Source: Enterobacter cloacae complex sp. R_G8 (GTDB lineage Bacteria; Pseudomonadota; Gammaproteobacteria; Enterobacterales; Enterobacteriaceae). Taken from it: a stretch of 64,000 nucleotides of DNA. Position numbers and translations under genes: made by a program. The stretch spans positions 1,054,001-1,118,000 of the forward strand of contig NZ_CP102246.1 of the NCBI RefSeq assembly GCF_024599795.1. Direction: 5' to 3'. Below, piece after piece: positions 17,808 through 25,873 of this stretch; the first letter of the stretch is position 1, and each line of letters opens with the position of its first letter. Below the pieces are notes generated by a model that worked only from the letters and a program-made list of their open reading frames with translations, searched no databases and was not told the origin of the DNA.

Positions 17808-18581
17808 ATGATGACGGGTTTTCGTGAACAGGGAAGCGGCGTTCCGCTGATGCTGCTGCACGGGATTAGCTCTGGTGCAGCCTCCTGGCACAAGCAGATG
17901 GCGCTGAACGGTTTTCGCGTGCTGGCGTGGGACATGCCCGGTTATGGCGAAAGCCCGATGCTGGCCGCGGAACAGGCGAACGCGGGGGATTATGCCGACG
18001 CGCTGGCGGCGATGCTTGATCGGGCTGGCGTCTGGCAGGCGGTGCTGGTGGGCCATTCACTCGGGGCACTGGTTGCCAGCGCCTTTGCGGCGAAATATCC
18101 GGATCGTGTGCTGCATCTGGTGCTGGCGGACGCCGCGCAGGGTTACGGCCAGGCCGCGCCGGAGCAGCGCGAGCAGGTCTGGCGCAGTCGCGAGCAGCAG
18201 ATGGCCCTCGGCGGTGAAATCCTCGCGCAGACCCGCGCCGCAAAACTGCTGCGTCCCGGCGCGCGTGAAGCGGATATCGCCACTGTGGCAGCAGGCATGC
18301 GCAGGCTTCGCCCCGAGGGCTACCTCGCCGCCGCGTGGATGCTGGCGCACGACGATATTCATGGCTGGCTGAAGCGCTATTCCGGCAACTTTGAAGTGTG
18401 GTGCGGCGAGCAGGATGCGATCACGCAACCCGAGCTGGTGCAGGGGCTGGCGCTGCGCTACGGCATGCCGTTTATCGCCATTGCCCAGGCCGGTCACGCC
18501 AGCTATCTCGATAACGATGCGTTTTTTAACCAACAGCTTTTACGTATTAACGAAGAGGTGCGCGATGAATGCACAAATTGA
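17808..18581 (+). CDS. Alpha/beta hydrolase
   Basis: A 257-residue alpha/beta-hydrolase with a complete triad: nucleophile S84 in GHSLG, D203 in CGEQD, and H230 in AGHAS; the oxyanion-hole segment is LHGISSG. In meta-cleavage pathways this family splits the C-C bond of the ring-opened product, so it may act after the VOC dioxygenase, but an esterase or enol-lactonase role is equally possible. Two tandem ATG codons (17808 and 17811) follow a GGGGG run; the second has better spacing. Its 3' end overlaps the next gene by 17 bp. Confidence 0.85.
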   Translation: MMTGFREQGSGVPLMLLHGISSGAASWHKQMALNGFRVLAWDMPGYGESPMLAAEQANAGDYADALAAMLDRAGVWQAVLVGHSLGALVASAFAAKYPDRVLHLVLADAAQGYGQAAPEQREQVWRSREQQMALGGEILAQTRAAKLLRPGAREADIATVAAGMRRLRPEGYLAAAWMLAHDDIHGWLKRYSGNFEVWCGEQDAITQPELVQGLALRYGMPFIAIAQAGHASYLDNDAFFNQQLLRINEEVRDECTN

Positions 18582-19359
18582 CGGACGCGTAGCGGTCGTC
18601 ACCGGCGGTTCTTCTGGTATTGGCTTCGAAACGCTGCGCCTGTTGCTGGGCGAGGGGGCAAAAGTGGCCTTCTGTGGCCGCGATCCGGATCGCCTCGCCA
18701 GCGCCCATGCCGCGCTGCATAACGAATACCCCGACGGGGAGGTTTTCTCTTATCGCTGTGACGTACTGAACGCTGACGAGATGCAGGCCTTCGCGGCTGC
18801 CGTTCAGGCGCGCTTTGGTGCTGTGGACATGCTGATCAATAACGCCGGGCAGGGATACGTGGCGCACTTCCATGACACCCCGCGCGAGGCGTGGCTGCAT
18901 GAAGCCGAACTCAAACTGTTTGGCGTGATCAACCCGGTGCAGGCGTTTCAGCCTTTGCTGGAGCAGTCCGACATCGCTTCCATCACCTGCGTGAACTCCC
19001 TGCTGGCGCTCCAGCCGGAGGAGCACATGATTGCCACCTCTGCCGCCCGCGCGGCGCTGTTGAACATGACGCTGACGCTCTCAAAAGAGCTGGTGGGTAA
19101 AGGCATTCGCGTGAATTCGATATTGCTTGGCATGGTCGAATCCGGACAGTGGCAGCGTCGCTTTGAAAACCGGACAGACAAAAGCCAGAGCTGGCCGGAG
19201 TGGACGGCGGAGATCGCCCGCAAACGCGGTATTCCGATGGCGCGCCTCGGCAAGCCGCAGGAGCCCGCGCAGGCGCTACTGTTTCTCGCCTCACCGCTGG
19301 CCTCGTTTACCACCGGTGCGGCGCTGGACGTTTCCGGCGGCTTTTGCCGCCATCTGTAA
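18565..19359 (+). CDS. Short-chain dehydrogenase/reductase with altered active site
   Basis: A 264-residue SDR with a normal cofactor motif (TGGSSGIG, residues 13-20) and NNAG at 92-95, plus the C-terminal DVSGG. The usual Ser is present (S145), but the catalytic Tyr and Lys are missing: the equivalent positions read T158 and R162 in IATSAARAAL. I recall other SDRs with a TSAARA segment, so this may be a subfamily and not decay. It starts inside the end of the hydrolase gene. The role could be reduction by a different mechanism, or a non-redox one. Confidence 0.85.
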   Translation: MNAQIDGRVAVVTGGSSGIGFETLRLLLGEGAKVAFCGRDPDRLASAHAALHNEYPDGEVFSYRCDVLNADEMQAFAAAVQARFGAVDMLINNAGQGYVAHFHDTPREAWLHEAELKLFGVINPVQAFQPLLEQSDIASITCVNSLLALQPEEHMIATSAARAALLNMTLTLSKELVGKGIRVNSILLGMVESGQWQRRFENRTDKSQSWPEWTAEIARKRGIPMARLGKPQEPAQALLFLASPLASFTTGAALDVSGGFCRHL

Positions 19360-19368
19360 GGACACATC

Positions 19369-20139
19369 ATGAAAAAGGTTATGTTGATTGGTTTTGGTGC
19401 CATGGCGCAGGCGGTGATTGAGCGCCTGCCCGCTGGCGTGGCTATCGGCTGGATTGTGGCGCGCGAGGCCCATCATGCGGCGATTCACGCGCAGTTTGGT
19501 GATGCGGTAGTGGCGTTGACCTCACCGCTGCAATGCGTGCAAACGCCCGACCTGGTGCTCGAGTGCGCCAGCCAGCAGGCGGTAGCGCAGTACGGTGAGG
19601 ACATTTTACGTCGTGGCTGGCATCTGGCGGTCATTTCGACCGGCGCACTGGCGGACAGCGCGCTCGAACAGCGCCTGCTCAACGCAGGCGGCAGGCTGAC
19701 GCTGCTCTCCGGGGCGGTGGCCGGCATTGACGGGCTGTCGGCGGCGAAAGAGGGCGGGCTGGCACGCGTGACCTACCAGTCGCGTAAAAGCCCGGCCAGC
19801 TGGCGCGGCAGCTATGCCGAGCAGCTTATCGATCTGAATTCGGTGGCTGTTGCGCAGGTCTTTTTTGAAGGCAGCGCCCGCGAGGCGGCGCGTCTGTTCC
19901 CGGCCAACGCCAACGTGGCGGCCACCGTGGCGCTCGGCGGCGTGGGAATGGACGACACGCGCGTACAGCTGATGGTCGACCCGTCAACGAAACGTAACAC
20001 CCACACGCTGCACGTGGAAGGCGCGTTTGGTGAATTCCATCTGGAGCTAAGCGGCCTGCCGCTTGCCTCTAACCCGAAAACCTCCACCCTGGCGGCACTC
20101 AGCGCGGTACGCGCCTGCCGCGAGCTGGCCCTGAGCTGA
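19369..20139 (+). CDS. L-aspartate dehydrogenase-like protein (NadX family)
   Basis: A 256-residue NAD(P)-dependent protein that fits the aspartate dehydrogenase family in length and motifs: GFGAMA nucleotide loop at the N-terminus, SGAVAGIDGL in the middle, FPANANVAATVALGG, and the C-terminal NPKTSTLAAL. KRNTH carries the His expected near the catalytic site. Known members interconvert aspartate and iminosuccinate/oxaloacetate with ammonia release. Its place between an SDR and an aldehyde dehydrogenase in a degradation operon suggests it acts on an amino or imino intermediate, or has a changed specificity. I recall a similar gene neighbourhood (IclR, SDR, ThDP enzyme, aldehyde dehydrogenase) around PA3505 of Pseudomonas aeruginosa; not checked. 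Confidence 0.85.
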   Translation: MKKVMLIGFGAMAQAVIERLPAGVAIGWIVAREAHHAAIHAQFGDAVVALTSPLQCVQTPDLVLECASQQAVAQYGEDILRRGWHLAVISTGALADSALEQRLLNAGGRLTLLSGAVAGIDGLSAAKEGGLARVTYQSRKSPASWRGSYAEQLIDLNSVAVAQVFFEGSAREAARLFPANANVAATVALGGVGMDDTRVQLMVDPSTKRNTHTLHVEGAFGEFHLELSGLPLASNPKTSTLAALSAVRACRELALS

Positions 20140-20148
20140 GGAGTGACG

Positions 20149-21618
20149 ATGGACGATCTGAAGATATTTATCGGCGGCCACTGGCGACACGGCAGCGGCA
20201 ACCCGATGCAGAGCCAGTTTCCGGCTGACGGGTCGATCAACGCGACGTTGAATGCGGCAAGTCTGGACGACCTGCAGGACGCGATCGAGGCCGGTGAGCG
20301 TGCGTGGCGAGATCCCGCCTGGCGGCATAGTCTGCCGCATATTCGGGCAAAGATCCTGCACAAGGTGGCGGATCTCATTGAATCCCGCGTCGACGATCTG
20401 GCTCAGATGCAGAGCCGCGATAACGGCAAGCCGCTGGCGGAGGCCCGCGGGCTGGTGATGAGCGCGGCGGGCACGGCGCGCTACTTCGCCGCCGCCTGCG
20501 AGCTGCTGGAAGGGGAACTGCCGACGCCGCGCCAGCCAGATTTACTGACCCTGAGCCGCTATGAGCCGCTCGGAGTGGTGGCGGCCATCACGCCGTGGAA
20601 CTCGCCGATTGCCAGCGAGATGCAGAAGGTCGCGCCGGCCATTGCCGCGGGTAACGCGGTGATCCTCAAGCCCGCCGAAGCCACGCCGCTGATGGCGCTG
20701 GAGCTGGCGCGGATATTTGAACAGGCCGGGCTGCCCGCCGGGCTGCTGAGTGTGCTGCCGGGCAAAGGCTCGGTGATTGGCGATGCGCTGGCACGCCACC
20801 CTAAGGTACGCAAAATTTCCTTTACCGGCGGCACTACCACGGGCCGTCACCTGGCGCACGTGGCAGCGGAAAAACTGATCCCGGCATCGCTGGAGCTGGG
20901 CGGAAAATCGCCGACTATCGTGCTGGATGATGCGGATATTGAGCAGGCCGCGCGCGGGATCTGTTACGGCATTTTCAGCTCGGCGGGACAGGCGTGCATC
21001 GCCGGTTCGCGGCTGTTTATCCACGAGAGCCTTTACGCGCCGCTGATGGCGCGGCTGCTGGAGTTAACCCGCGGTCTGCGCGTCGGACACCCGTTCGCGC
21101 CGGGTACCCACGTTGGGCCGCTGATCAGCGCCAGCCATCGTCAGAGCGTGCTGGCTTACGTTGAGGTGGCGAAGCGTGAAGGGGGCCGCGTGCTGTGTGG
21201 CGGGGAGATCCCGGCCGATCCTAATCTTGCAAACGGCAGCTTCTTCCTGCCCACGATTATTGAAGGGCTGAACAACAGCGCCCGCACCTGCCAGGAGGAG
21301 ATCTTCGGCCCGGTGCTGGTGGCGATGCCGTTTCGCGATGAAGCCACGCTTATCCGCGAGGCCAACGACTCGGTTTACGGCCTGGCCGCCGGGATCTGGA
21401 CGCGCGATACCGGGCGCGCGCTGCGCTTAAGCGAGCAGCTTGAGGCGGGCACGGTGTGGATCAACACCTACAAAGTGTTTGCGATTTCGACCCCGTTCGG
21501 GGGCTTTAAAGAGAGCGGTCTGGGCCGCGAAAAGGGCATTCAGGGGCTGAAAGCCTGGATGCAGCAAAAAAGCATTTATCTGGCGACGAGTAACAGCGTC
21601 AACCACTGGTGCGACTGA
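20149..21618 (+). CDS. NAD(P)-dependent aldehyde dehydrogenase
   Basis: A 489-residue aldehyde dehydrogenase with all core residues: N151 (ITPWN), general base E249 (LELGGKSP) and nucleophile C283 (GQACIAG), plus the SFTGGTTTG cofactor turn near residue 225. ATG 20149 has GAGG 7 bp upstream, so the in-frame GTG at 20143 is rejected. It would oxidise an aldehyde, either a ring-cleavage semialdehyde or the aldehyde released by the ThDP enzyme encoded next, to the acid. The second option fits the gene pairing. Confidence 0.92.
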   Translation: MDDLKIFIGGHWRHGSGNPMQSQFPADGSINATLNAASLDDLQDAIEAGERAWRDPAWRHSLPHIRAKILHKVADLIESRVDDLAQMQSRDNGKPLAEARGLVMSAAGTARYFAAACELLEGELPTPRQPDLLTLSRYEPLGVVAAITPWNSPIASEMQKVAPAIAAGNAVILKPAEATPLMALELARIFEQAGLPAGLLSVLPGKGSVIGDALARHPKVRKISFTGGTTTGRHLAHVAAEKLIPASLELGGKSPTIVLDDADIEQAARGICYGIFSSAGQACIAGSRLFIHESLYAPLMARLLELTRGLRVGHPFAPGTHVGPLISASHRQSVLAYVEVAKREGGRVLCGGEIPADPNLANGSFFLPTIIEGLNNSARTCQEEIFGPVLVAMPFRDEATLIREANDSVYGLAAGIWTRDTGRALRLSEQLEAGTVWINTYKVFAISTPFGGFKESGLGREKGIQGLKAWMQQKSIYLATSNSVNHWCD

Positions 21619-21631
21619 GAAAGGATGAGCA

Positions 21632-23272
21632 ATGAGCGAAATGATAACCGTCGGCGACGCCATCGCCAGAACGCTGGAGCAGTATCAGGTAGAGGCCATC
21701 TACGGCGTCATCTCCATTCACAACCTGCCCATCGCGGATGCGGTAGGACAGCGCGGTAACATCCGCTTTGTACCGGCACGCGGTGAAGCCGGTTCCGTCA
21801 CCATGGCCGATGCCCACGGGCGCTTTTCCGGCCTCGGCGTGGCGCTGACCAGCACCGGCGCGGGTGCGGGTAACGCCGTAGGCGCGCTGGTGGAAGCGAT
21901 GAACGCCTGCACGCCGCTGCTGCACTTAACCGGGCAGGTAGAAAAAGCCTGGCTGGATGCCGACACCGGATTTATCCATGAAACCCGCGACCAGTTGACC
22001 TTCCTGAAGGCCAGCTCAAAACGGGCGTATCGCATCAGCAATGCCAGTCAGGCGATAGCGATTCTGCATAAAGCGATTCAGGACGCGCAGACGCCGCCGT
22101 GCGGGCCGGTCTCCGTGGAGATCCCGATTGATATTCAGGGGGCGAAAATTCCGCTGTCGCTGGTGACCGCACCGGTGAAACCGGCGCCGGGTGTGAGCGT
22201 TGATGTGACTGTTATCGATACGCTGTGGGCGCAGCTCAAGCAGGCGAAACAGCCGCTGCTGTGGCTGGGCGGTGGTGCGCTGGGCAGCGCGGACGCAGTG
22301 AAAAAGCTGGCGGATGCGGGTATCACCGTGATCTCCAGTACTCACGCGCGCGGCGTGCTGCCGGACAGCCATCGCACCAGCCTGCGGGCGTTCCACAACT
22401 CGCCATCAGTCGAGGCGCTCATTTCGCAGTGTGACTTTACGCTGATCGCCGGTTCACGTCTGCGCAGCAATGAGACCCGTTCATGGACGCTCGAGCTGCC
22501 TTCTCCGCGGGTGCAGATTGATATCGACCCGGCGGCGGCCAGCCGTAACTATCTGATGGATAACACGCTGGTAGCCGACTGCTCCGCGTTGCTGAGCGCG
22601 CTGGCTGAAAAAGCACAGGGGCGTGAATGGGGGAATGCTCAGTGGGATGGTCTGGTTCAGGAGGCGGTGACACAGGCCGAACGTGGGCTGCGTGAACAGT
22701 GCGGCGCCTATGCGCAACTCAACGATGCCATAGAGAAAGCGCTACCTGAAGATGGACTGCTGGTGCGCGATATTACCGTTTCCGGCAGCCTGTGGGGCAG
22801 CCGACTGTTCCGCGCCAGGGGGCCGCTGATGAATATCCACTCTCTGGCCGGGGCAATTGGCATGGGCCTGCCGATGGCGATCGGCACCGCGATTGCCAAC
22901 CCACAGCGTAAAGTGGTGGGGCTGGTGGGGGACGGTGGTCTGAGCCTGAATCTGGGCGAACTGGCGACGCTGGCGCAGGAGAAGGCCAACGTGACGTTGC
23001 TGATCATGAATGACGGCGGCTACGGCGTCATGCGCGGTATACAGGACAAGTATTTCGGTGGCCGTCAGTACTATAACGAGCTGCATACGCCGGACTTTAC
23101 CCTGCTGTCACAGGCGATTGGCCTGCAGGCATGGAGCGTTGAGCGGGCAGAGGATTTTGATGCGGTGATGACGGAAGCGCTGGCGATGCCGGGACCGTCG
23201 GTAGTGGAAGTGCGGATGGGACAAATTGGCGCGCTGAAGTTTGCCGGGCCGCCGCAGAAGACGCTTTACTAG
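21632..23272 (+). CDS. Thiamine diphosphate-dependent decarboxylase/synthase-like enzyme
   Basis: A 546-residue three-domain ThDP enzyme of the acetolactate synthase / benzoylformate decarboxylase superfamily. E52 (PARGEAGS) is the cofactor-activating glutamate, and the ThDP/magnesium motif runs from GDG (433-435) to N460 (LLIMNDGGYG). The middle domain lacks an obvious FAD-binding need, so a 2-oxo acid decarboxylase or carboligase is more likely than acetohydroxyacid synthase. It is the last gene of the array, 13 bp after the aldehyde dehydrogenase. Together they would turn a 2-oxo acid into an aldehyde and then an acid. Confidence 0.87.
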   Translation: MSEMITVGDAIARTLEQYQVEAIYGVISIHNLPIADAVGQRGNIRFVPARGEAGSVTMADAHGRFSGLGVALTSTGAGAGNAVGALVEAMNACTPLLHLTGQVEKAWLDADTGFIHETRDQLTFLKASSKRAYRISNASQAIAILHKAIQDAQTPPCGPVSVEIPIDIQGAKIPLSLVTAPVKPAPGVSVDVTVIDTLWAQLKQAKQPLLWLGGGALGSADAVKKLADAGITVISSTHARGVLPDSHRTSLRAFHNSPSVEALISQCDFTLIAGSRLRSNETRSWTLELPSPRVQIDIDPAAASRNYLMDNTLVADCSALLSALAEKAQGREWGNAQWDGLVQEAVTQAERGLREQCGAYAQLNDAIEKALPEDGLLVRDITVSGSLWGSRLFRARGPLMNIHSLAGAIGMGLPMAIGTAIANPQRKVVGLVGDGGLSLNLGELATLAQEKANVTLLIMNDGGYGVMRGIQDKYFGGRQYYNELHTPDFTLLSQAIGLQAWSVERAEDFDAVMTEALAMPGPSVVEVRMGQIGALKFAGPPQKTLY

Positions 23273-23280
23273 CTGTTTTT

Positions 23281-23357
23281 CCCTCACCCTGGCTCTCTCC
23301 CAAAGGGAGAGGGCGATCATATTCCCTCTCCCTTTGGGAGAGGGTTAGGGGGAGGGG
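23281..23357. repeat. CCCTCACCC palindromic repeats, inverted pair (copies 2 and 3)
   Basis: Two copies face each other (23281-23313 and 23324-23357), each with a CCCTCTCC-type stem and a GGTGAGGG-like tail pointing outward. The pair lies between the convergent ThDP gene and porin gene and may act as a two-way terminator or mRNA 3' end protector. Confidence 0.85.
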
Positions 23358-23363
23358 ATAAAC

Positions 23364-24632
23364 TCAGAACACGTTAAACGGGTATTCCACGTAAGCGCGG
23401 ATCTCATCCCCGCCCACGTTGTAATCACTGGCGTTGCTGGAGACGCGCAGTACGGAATAGCGCAGTTTCAGTTTCAGATCTTTCGCCGGGCCATCCTGCA
23501 CCTGGTACTGAATCTGGTTAAACCATTCATGTTCTTTGCCGTTACTGGTTTCAGCGGTTTTAATGTTGTCGCCACGCACGTAGGCGGTGGTCCAGGTCAG
23601 GCCTGGCAAGCCGAGACCGCCAAAGTCCAGCCCGTAAGACGCCTGCCATGAACGTTCGTCTTCACCGTTAAAATCAGACCAGTAGGAGTTCGCCAGCCAG
23701 ATGGTGTTGCCGCCGTCACCTACACCGCCCTGGTCACGGTAGCCACCATAGTTGTAGCCGGTGCTGCCGCTGCTCTGCTGGTACGCCACTTTAAAGGTAT
23801 GGATATCCCAGATGTAGCTCGCTGCCAGGCTCCAGATGGTGTTGCTGCGGCCCGTATTGAGGCTGTCAGCGTAACCCTGGTCCAGACGTGAGTTGTAGCC
23901 GTTAAAATCGAGTACCAGCTGTTGTCCGGAGCTGAACGGCTGTTTGAAATTCATACCCAGATATTGCTTGTTCATCACCTCTTCGTTATGGGAGGCGTAC
24001 AGCGCGCCGCTGAACTGGTCATTGAACTGGTAGCTCGCGCCGCCGAAGGTGAGTCTTTTCAGACCGCTGTCGTGGCGATCGTCACTTTTACGCTGCTCGT
24101 CGGTGAAGTAACCGGCGTTGATTTCAAGACCGTCGATCTCTTTCGAGGTCAGCAGGGTGCCGGTGTAGCTTTCAAACAGCAGGCGTGAGCTGTCGGCGGT
24201 AATGATTGGCAGCTCGGGACGCTGATTACCGTAACTGAGTACAGTATTCGAGATGCGCATTTTGGCGGTCGCGCCAAATTTCGCCAGATCGGATTTTGCG
24301 CGTCCATCGTCTTCCTGTTTAAAGAAGTCAATGCCGCCCGCGCCGCTCTTGCCGCGCCCGCCGTCCAGACGCACGCCATATTGCGCAATGCCGTCCACCC
24401 CAAAGCCAACCACTCCTTCGGTATAGCCGGATTCAAAGGTGGCGATGATACCCTGGCCCCATTCTGCTTTATCCTGCTGGCCCTGGTGATAATCACGGCT
24501 GATATACGCATTGCGTAAAAACAGATCTAAATGGCTGTCATTAATAAAACCCTGGCTGTCTGATTGTTGGCTCGCAACGGCAGGGAATGTGGCGAATAAG
24601 CTTAAAGCAATTAACGATAATTCTTTTTTCAC
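23364..24632 (-). CDS. OprD-family outer-membrane porin
   Basis: A 422-residue protein with a signal peptide (MKKELSLIALSLFATFPAVAS) and a body of alternating amphipathic strands rich in Tyr, Gly and Asp, ending in Phe (YPFNVF), as outer-membrane barrels do. The FINDSHLDLFLRNAYISR segment after the signal is the N-terminal hallmark of the OprD/Occ family, which takes up carboxylates and aromatic acids. The start is GTG at 24632 with no clear Shine-Dalgarno sequence and no other in-frame start nearby. It converges on the catabolic array and is probably its outer-membrane entry route; a weak IclR-like palindrome lies upstream. Confidence 0.9.
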   Translation of the reverse strand: MKKELSLIALSLFATFPAVASQQSDSQGFINDSHLDLFLRNAYISRDYHQGQQDKAEWGQGIIATFESGYTEGVVGFGVDGIAQYGVRLDGGRGKSGAGGIDFFKQEDDGRAKSDLAKFGATAKMRISNTVLSYGNQRPELPIITADSSRLLFESYTGTLLTSKEIDGLEINAGYFTDEQRKSDDRHDSGLKRLTFGGASYQFNDQFSGALYASHNEEVMNKQYLGMNFKQPFSSGQQLVLDFNGYNSRLDQGYADSLNTGRSNTIWSLAASYIWDIHTFKVAYQQSSGSTGYNYGGYRDQGGVGDGGNTIWLANSYWSDFNGEDERSWQASYGLDFGGLGLPGLTWTTAYVRGDNIKTAETSNGKEHEWFNQIQYQVQDGPAKDLKLKLRYSVLRVSSNASDYNVGGDEIRAYVEYPFNVF

Positions 24633-24728
24633 GGAGGGAACGTCTCTGTCTTAATATATTAATTTGAATTACTGCGGATTCGATAATTACCCGAAAAGTA
24701 ACCGATTGCAATAATTATGTGACCAGAC

Positions 24729-24744
24729 ATTTCAATGGTGAAGG
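24729..24744. promoter_or_regulatory. Weak candidate IclR operator 4, upstream of the porin
   Basis: ATTTCAATGGTGAAGG keeps 9 of the 12 arm positions of GTTTCA-N4-TGAAAC. It lies about 100 bp upstream of the porin start. If real, it would tie the porin to the same regulator as the array. Chance occurrence cannot be excluded. Confidence 0.3.
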
Positions 24745-24811
24745 GCAGGTGTGACGGGCTTTCTGTGGGTGTTGCCGATATGTGCGGTTAAGTTAGCAAT
24801 TCATGCGAAAT

Positions 24812-24836
24812 AAAAAGGAGGCAAATTTGCCTCCTT
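24812..24836 (-). terminator. Rho-independent terminator of loiP
   Basis: An 8-bp stem (AAGGAGGC / GCCTCCTT) with the loop AAATTT is followed on the minus strand by a short T-run. It starts 7 bp beyond the loiP stop. Confidence 0.8.
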
Positions 24837-24842
24837 CCAAAA

Positions 24843-25601
24843 TTATTTAATTCCGTCTGCGGCCATACGGTCGCGAATATGTTGTGCACGCGCTTCTGAG
24901 GCCGGGTGATCGTCAAACATGGAACTTTGACGTCCGGCTTCCAGTTTGGCCAGCTTTTCAAAACTGGTGGCTAAGCCTGCTGGATTAATACCGCGTTTGC
25001 GCAACAGATCGTAGGAGTAGTCATCCGCTTCGGACTCCTGACGCTGAGAGAACTGCGAGTTGACCAGCTTTTCACCCACATCGCCAAGCTGTGACTGGGA
25101 CAGGCTGCCCACAATACCGCCCGCCGAGGCCGCCGCTGCGCGCAGGGCGTTGGTGCCTAAGGCGACCTGCATCCCTTTCTTCACGTGGCCGAGGGCAACG
25201 TGGCCCATCTCATGGCCGATCACCGCTTCCACTTCGTTATCGGTCATCATGTCCATTAACCCGCTGTAGACGCGGATACAGCCGTTCGCCATGGCAAAGG
25301 CGTTCACGTCTTTTGCGACGTAGACTTTGTAGTTCACCGGCTGACCGTTGATGTTATCGCCAAGCGCAGAGGCAATTTTATTCAGACGCTGCGTGTAGGG
25401 ACTGTTGGCCGGGGCAATCGTAGCCTTTCCATCCATATCTTTACAGGCCTGGTCGCTCAGCGCTTTAACCTGCGCGTCGCTCAGGGAGTAGGCCTGAAAG
25501 GCTTCTGCGCCTGAGGACATCAGGCCGTTAGAATCCATACTCTGACAACCGCTCAGCAGGAACGTTGTACCCAGGGCCAGCACTAATGCACGCATTTTCA
25601 T
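24843..25601 (-). CDS. loiP: Metalloprotease lipoprotein LoiP
   Basis: LoiP (YggG) is an M48-family zinc metalloprotease anchored as a lipoprotein in the outer membrane, linked to low-osmolarity conditions in E. coli. ATG 25601 gives 252 residues, the E. coli length; the longer frame from 25649 has 16 leader residues without family support. The lipobox is LLSGC (Cys at about 19), the zinc motif is HEMGH, and the third ligand is in ESEADDYSYD. It marks the right edge of the accessory block and is divergent from tktA. Confidence 0.95.
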   Translation of the reverse strand: MKMRALVLALGTTFLLSGCQSMDSNGLMSSGAEAFQAYSLSDAQVKALSDQACKDMDGKATIAPANSPYTQRLNKIASALGDNINGQPVNYKVYVAKDVNAFAMANGCIRVYSGLMDMMTDNEVEAVIGHEMGHVALGHVKKGMQVALGTNALRAAAASAGGIVGSLSQSQLGDVGEKLVNSQFSQRQESEADDYSYDLLRKRGINPAGLATSFEKLAKLEAGRQSSMFDDHPASEARAQHIRDRMAADGIK

Positions 25602-25873
25602 GAGATTGCTTCCGTACTCGTTAATCTGAATAAAATCCGAAAAGTACACCGACAGCGAAGCCGGGGTCGGGCTAAGTATAAGGAATATCTACGGGCCCGG
25701 GCGAGCAGATTGCGCAACATGCGAGCATGATCCAGAGATTTCTTAAGCGGCAAAAGAATGCTCCATGTACATGGCATGCCGCTTGGGTTACATTGTTGGC
25801 ACTTTTTTCCGGCGTAGCCCAAAACGCGCTGTCGTCAAGGGCATGGCCTTTAACAGTCCGATCTGGAGTTAAA

